Of a stretch of 15,201 nucleotides of DNA, positions 12,592-15,201 are shown in pieces. The translations under genes were made by a program, and so were the position numbers. The number at the start of each line of letters is the position of its first letter. Position 1 is the stretch's first letter. Source of the DNA: Lachnospiraceae bacterium (lineage in GTDB: Bacteria; Bacillota; Clostridia; Lachnospirales; Lachnospiraceae); contig JAFOYD010000180.1 in NCBI GenBank assembly GCA_017391545.1, forward strand, positions 1-15,201, in the 5' to 3' direction. The notes beneath the pieces were generated by a model that was not told where the DNA came from, did no database searches, and was given only the letters and a program-made list of their open reading frames with translations.

Positions 12592-12664
12592 GGGGTCTTA
12601 GCTCAGCTGGGAGAGCATCTGCCTTACAAGCAGAGGGTCACAGGTTCGAGCCCTGTAGGCCCCA
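12592..12664 (+). tRNA. tRNA-Val (anticodon TAC)
   Basis: The 73-nt cloverleaf is complete. The acceptor stem pairs GGGGTCT with AGGCCCC, with one T-G wobble. The D arm is GCTC/GAGC. The anticodon stem TCTGC/GCAGA holds the loop CTTACAA with anticodon TAC, and the T arm has GTTCGAG. The discriminator is A, and the 3' CCA is not encoded, so it must be added by nucleotidyltransferase. It shares a promoter with the tRNA-Met 28 bp downstream. Confidence 0.95.
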
Positions 12665-12692
12665 TTTTCTTTGTAAAATATCTATTACCTAT

Positions 12693-12766
12693 GGCGAAGT
12701 AGCTCAGTTGGCTAGAGCATGCGGTTCATACCCGCAGTGTCGAGGGTTCGAATCCCCCCTTCGCTA
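12693..12766 (+). tRNA. tRNA-Met (anticodon CAT), elongator type
   Basis: The 74-nt cloverleaf has acceptor GGCGAAG/CTTCGCT (with a terminal G-T pair), D arm GCTC/GAGC, and anticodon stem TGCGG/CCGCA with loop TTCATAC. The T arm is GAGGG/CCCCC-like with GTTCGAA. The stem lacks the three G-C pairs and the acceptor mismatch of initiator tRNA. Overall it resembles elongator Met of Firmicutes (GGTTCATACC) more than tRNA-Ile2, which also has CAT but a GGCTCATAACC-type loop region. CCA is not encoded. A terminator follows. Confidence 0.92.
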
Positions 12767-12768
12767 CT

Positions 12769-12809
12769 AAAAAGTTCGGAAACGTGATCATCGCGTTTCC
12801 GAACTTTTT
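12769..12809. terminator. Strong bidirectional terminator after the tRNA genes
   Basis: A perfect 16-bp inverted repeat (arms 12769-12784 and 12794-12809, core GTTCGGAAACG/CGTTTCCGAAC) has a 9-nt loop and ends in T runs. It lies 2 bp past tRNA-Met and 3 bp from the stop of the convergent GGDEF/EAL gene, so it probably ends both transcripts. Confidence 0.95.
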
Positions 12810-12812
12810 TAT

Positions 12813-14657
12813 TTACATATACTTTTCTTCAAAATCTGGCACAGAGATCGGTTTCGAGAAATAATATCCCTGGAAGATCTCGCACCCCATTTCAGCAAGC
12901 ATGTTGACCTGTTGCAGAGTCTCTACGCCTTCTGCAACAACAGTCATATTCATCTTTTTGGACAGTGTTATGATCACTTCGAGAATGTCCTTGCTCCGCT
13001 TAGCATTTTCCGTCTCCCGCAAAAACTCCCTGTCGATCTTAACTACGTCAGCGCAAATATCCTTTAACATGTTTAATGATGAATATCCGCTTCCAAAATC
13101 ATCGATTTCAATGATAAAGCCTTTATTTTTTAGCCGTGTAAGTAGCTCCATGATCTCAGCAAGATCCGATGCCAGTGCCGTTTCGGTGAGCTCCAATCGC
13201 AATGATGACGGTGATATCTCATACTTTTTCACCAGCCCTGTAATCACCTTGTACACATCAATGTAGTAGAAATCTCTTGCTGAAATGTTTACTGATATGT
13301 ACATGTCCTCCCTGCCCACATCTTTCCATTTTTTGAGCTGTCTTACCGCCAGCTCCCAGACAAATTCATCCAGGCGGTAGATTATACCCGCTTCCTCTAA
13401 CGGTTCGATAAAGTATCCCGGCATGATCAGTCCACGCTCCGGATGTTTCCACCTTACAAGTGCTTCTGAACCATAGCATTTTCCATGACGGTCAGTCTGT
13501 GGCTGGAGATAGATGCAGAACTGCTCTTCACTGACAGCTTTCTCAAACTCTCCGACAAGCTGACGCTTCTGCAACTCATGATCAAGCAGTTTCCAGTCAT
13601 AATACGATACGACCTTGTAATAATCCCCCTTGATATTCTGGATGGAAATCAGTGCTTTGTCACACATGGTTCCTACTGCTTCATTGACATCTACAACATC
13701 GTACACACCAATGTATATATGCATATGATAATTGCTCTTGTTGAACATTTCTTTTAGTTTACTGATCTGGTTGACAATCATATTTTCATCAAAGCATTCA
13801 GCAGGCATACACAGTGCAAACCTGTCACCACTGATCCTGCCATATACCGCATCTGAATCTGCATATTCTCTGATTAAGTCTGCCTCAAATCGAAGCACCT
13901 GATTTCCCATCTCGTCCCCATACATATCATTGATGAGCTTGAAGTCCTTGATATCAGAACAGACAATACGGTATTTTCTCTCCGGTTTCCTTTTAATGAT
14001 CTCTGCCGCCGCCTCAAAAAAGCGCTCCCGGTTATACAGGCCTGTGACAGGATCATGATTTGCCCTGAAATTCAACTCCCTGTTCTTTTCATAAAGGGCC
14101 TTCGTCTGCAGATTCATCTCGATCAGGAATCTTCCTGAATAATACACAAACGCCAGCATACACACGACCATATTTACAAAAAAGCAGCCGGTGATACCTT
14201 CCTTTCTGATATTGTCAAACTTGTTAAAGGCCCCACACACAATGCAGGACATCAGCGTTGCAATAACATCAATCGCTGACAAGAACATGACCAGATCTAC
14301 TTTACGTTCCACTCCCTTGTCCAGGTAGATAAAGTAGAACATGATTGGGATCAGCAATAGTCCATAGAAACAAAAACCATATCCCCATCCCAGAACAATA
14401 TTGCAAAGCACTTCATTAAATATAAATTCAGCACAAAGCATCAACGTAAACACACTGCTTCGATTGATGCGTGGAAACAGAAGCATTCCAATCATGTAAT
14501 AAGTTACGCTGAATATATTGGTATACGCCAGAAGCTTCACATCCAGCATCATAAACATTACAACCATCATACCGTGAACCAGAATGCACCCTGCAAAAAG
14601 CCGACGACATTCCTCCACAGTATTTAATCGTTTTTTATACATACCAACTAAGTTCAT
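12813..14657 (-). CDS. Membrane protein with degenerate GGDEF and intact EAL domain (probable c-di-GMP phosphodiesterase)
   Basis: About six N-terminal membrane segments (residues 18-175, no known sensor recognised) lead through a short helix to a GGDEF domain (about 196-355) and an EAL domain (about 365-608). The GGDEF signature reads SGDRF at 276-280, so the conserved first glycine and the catalytic glutamate are lost. Diguanylate cyclase activity is therefore unlikely, although metal-ligand-like D235 remains. The EAL domain keeps all the catalytic positions I can check: EAL 398-400, N457, the ELTE motif 489-492, DD 519-520, K540, E576 and Q596. It should hydrolyse c-di-GMP to pGpG, with the GGDEF half perhaps serving as a GTP sensor. 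The ATG at 14657 has a GAGG site 7 nt upstream. It lies 52 bp after a chemoreceptor gene without a terminator between, suggesting cotranscription. Confidence 0.9.
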   Translation of the reverse strand: MNLVGMYKKRLNTVEECRRLFAGCILVHGMMVVMFMMLDVKLLAYTNIFSVTYYMIGMLLFPRINRSSVFTLMLCAEFIFNEVLCNIVLGWGYGFCFYGLLLIPIMFYFIYLDKGVERKVDLVMFLSAIDVIATLMSCIVCGAFNKFDNIRKEGITGCFFVNMVVCMLAFVYYSGRFLIEMNLQTKALYEKNRELNFRANHDPVTGLYNRERFFEAAAEIIKRKPERKYRIVCSDIKDFKLINDMYGDEMGNQVLRFEADLIREYADSDAVYGRISGDRFALCMPAECFDENMIVNQISKLKEMFNKSNYHMHIYIGVYDVVDVNEAVGTMCDKALISIQNIKGDYYKVVSYYDWKLLDHELQKRQLVGEFEKAVSEEQFCIYLQPQTDRHGKCYGSEALVRWKHPERGLIMPGYFIEPLEEAGIIYRLDEFVWELAVRQLKKWKDVGREDMYISVNISARDFYYIDVYKVITGLVKKYEISPSSLRLELTETALASDLAEIMELLTRLKNKGFIIEIDDFGSGYSSLNMLKDICADVVKIDREFLRETENAKRSKDILEVIITLSKKMNMTVVAEGVETLQQVNMLAEMGCEIFQGYYFSKPISVPDFEEKYM

Positions 14658-14709
14658 ACATTGTCCTCGTTCATCTTACAACACACAGGCTGTCTGATTT
14701 CAAACATTA

Positions 14710-15201
14710 CTATAACGCCTGAATCGTTTCGAACTTATTGCGAAGTTCTGCAGTTACCTGCTCGATAATCGTGGTCGAAGCAGCCATCTCCTCTGTGCTG
14801 GCAGCAAGATTTGTGATTCTCTGATTGACATCATCCACAATCTTCATCAGGTCTTCAGCGTTCTGTATGAGTCTCTCCATCGCTTCCACAATGCGCTCTT
14901 TATTTCTGTTGCTGTCATCAGCCGCCCCTTTGCTGACATCGCTCAGTGTCTTAATTTCCTGCGCAACGACAGCAAATCCTTTTCCTACTTCTCCAGCTCT
15001 GGCTGCCTCGATTGATGCATTGAGCGACAGCAGGTTTGTCTTTGAAGCAACCTTTGTGATATTCTCATTGTTTCCACCAAGCTGTACCAAAAGCTCGCTG
15101 ATCTCATCAAAAGATTTCTTCATAACATCACAGAACTCAACAACCTCAAGCATTGCCATACTAATGCTCGAGCTTTCCTCAGCGTTACTGTTATTTCCAG
15201 C
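14710..15201 (-). CDS. Methyl-accepting chemotaxis protein, C-terminal part (cut by window edge)
   Basis: The last 163 residues of a chemoreceptor are visible; the frame stays open to the window edge, so sensor, membrane and HAMP parts, if any, lie outside. The highly conserved cytoplasmic hairpin tip that contacts CheW and CheA is clear: [18 protein letters not shown] followed by [12 protein letters not shown]. After it comes a helical arm of about 85 residues rich in heptad patterns ([12 protein letters not shown]), ending IQAL without a CheR-docking pentapeptide. An internal ATG at 15159 is not a real start, since it falls within the coiled-coil arm. The gene implies a motile cell and is probably transcribed together with the GGDEF/EAL gene 52 bp downstream. 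Confidence 0.92.
   Translation of the reverse strand, partial: AGNNSNAEESSSISMAMLEVVEFCDVMKKSFDEISELLVQLGGNNENITKVASKTNLLSLNASIEAARAGEVGKGFAVVAQEIKTLSDVSKGAADDSNRNKERIVEAMERLIQNAEDLMKIVDDVNQRITNLAASTEEMAASTTIIEQVTAELRNKFETIQAL

Noticed and set aside
12693..12766. The CAT tRNA as initiator Met or as lysidine-modified Ile2
   Set aside because: It lacks the initiator's three G-C stem pairs and acceptor mismatch, and its GGTTCATACC anticodon arm matches elongator Met of Firmicutes better than Ile2.
14710..15159. A free-standing small protein starting at the internal ATG (149 aa)
   Set aside because: The frame continues open to the window edge with chemoreceptor-like sequence, so the ATG is internal to a larger gene.

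Overview
The window looks like chromosomal DNA from a motile, low-to-mid GC Gram-positive anaerobe of the Clostridia, most likely a Lachnospiraceae member of the Roseburia / Agathobacter (Eubacterium rectale) type. That placement is inference. It rests on the yicC-remA-rpoZ block, the Spo0A-type DNA-binding protein, the LtaS/YfhO envelope genes, tRNA genes without an encoded CCA, and strong GGAGG-type ribosome binding sites. I see no insertion sequence, prophage gene, integrase or CRISPR array.

Layout. (1) Positions 136-3587, minus strand: an operon read right to left from a near-consensus promoter (TTGACG-N17-TATAAT). It encodes YicC endoribonuclease, a RemA-like DUF370 protein, RNA polymerase omega, RimO and PgsA, and ends at a hairpin terminator. 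Guanylate kinase, usually found between remA and rpoZ in Firmicutes, is absent. (2) Positions 3641-8250, plus strand: a two-gene envelope operon with an LtaS-type phosphoglycerol transferase and a YfhO-type membrane glycosyltransferase, ending at a terminator shared with the convergent gene. (3) Positions 8264-12159, minus strand: a Spo0A DNA-binding domain protein with no receiver domain, then glycogen synthase GlgA, then the ribosome quality control factor RqcH. I see no terminator between them, and glgA also has its own promoter, framed by an inverted repeat. (4) Positions 12160-12591: a gene-free divergent control region with GC-rich 10-bp repeats. (5) Positions 12592-12809, plus strand: tRNA-Val(TAC) and elongator tRNA-Met(CAT) from a TTGACA-N17-TATACT promoter, then a strong terminator. 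(6) Positions 12813-15201, minus strand: a membrane protein with a degenerate GGDEF and an intact EAL domain, preceded by the C-terminal part of a chemoreceptor cut by the window edge.

How the genes fit together. Region 1 is housekeeping (RNA turnover, transcription, ribosome modification, phosphatidylglycerol synthesis). Phosphatidylglycerol from PgsA is the donor used by LtaS-type enzymes, so regions 1 and 2 meet in lipoteichoic-acid-like polymer synthesis. YfhO-type enzymes are known to add sugars to such polymers. Region 6 suggests motility control through chemotaxis and c-di-GMP breakdown. The least explained part is region 3-4: a Spo0A-like regulator that cannot be phosphorylated in the usual way, beside glycogen synthesis, with two sets of unassigned DNA motifs in its control regions.
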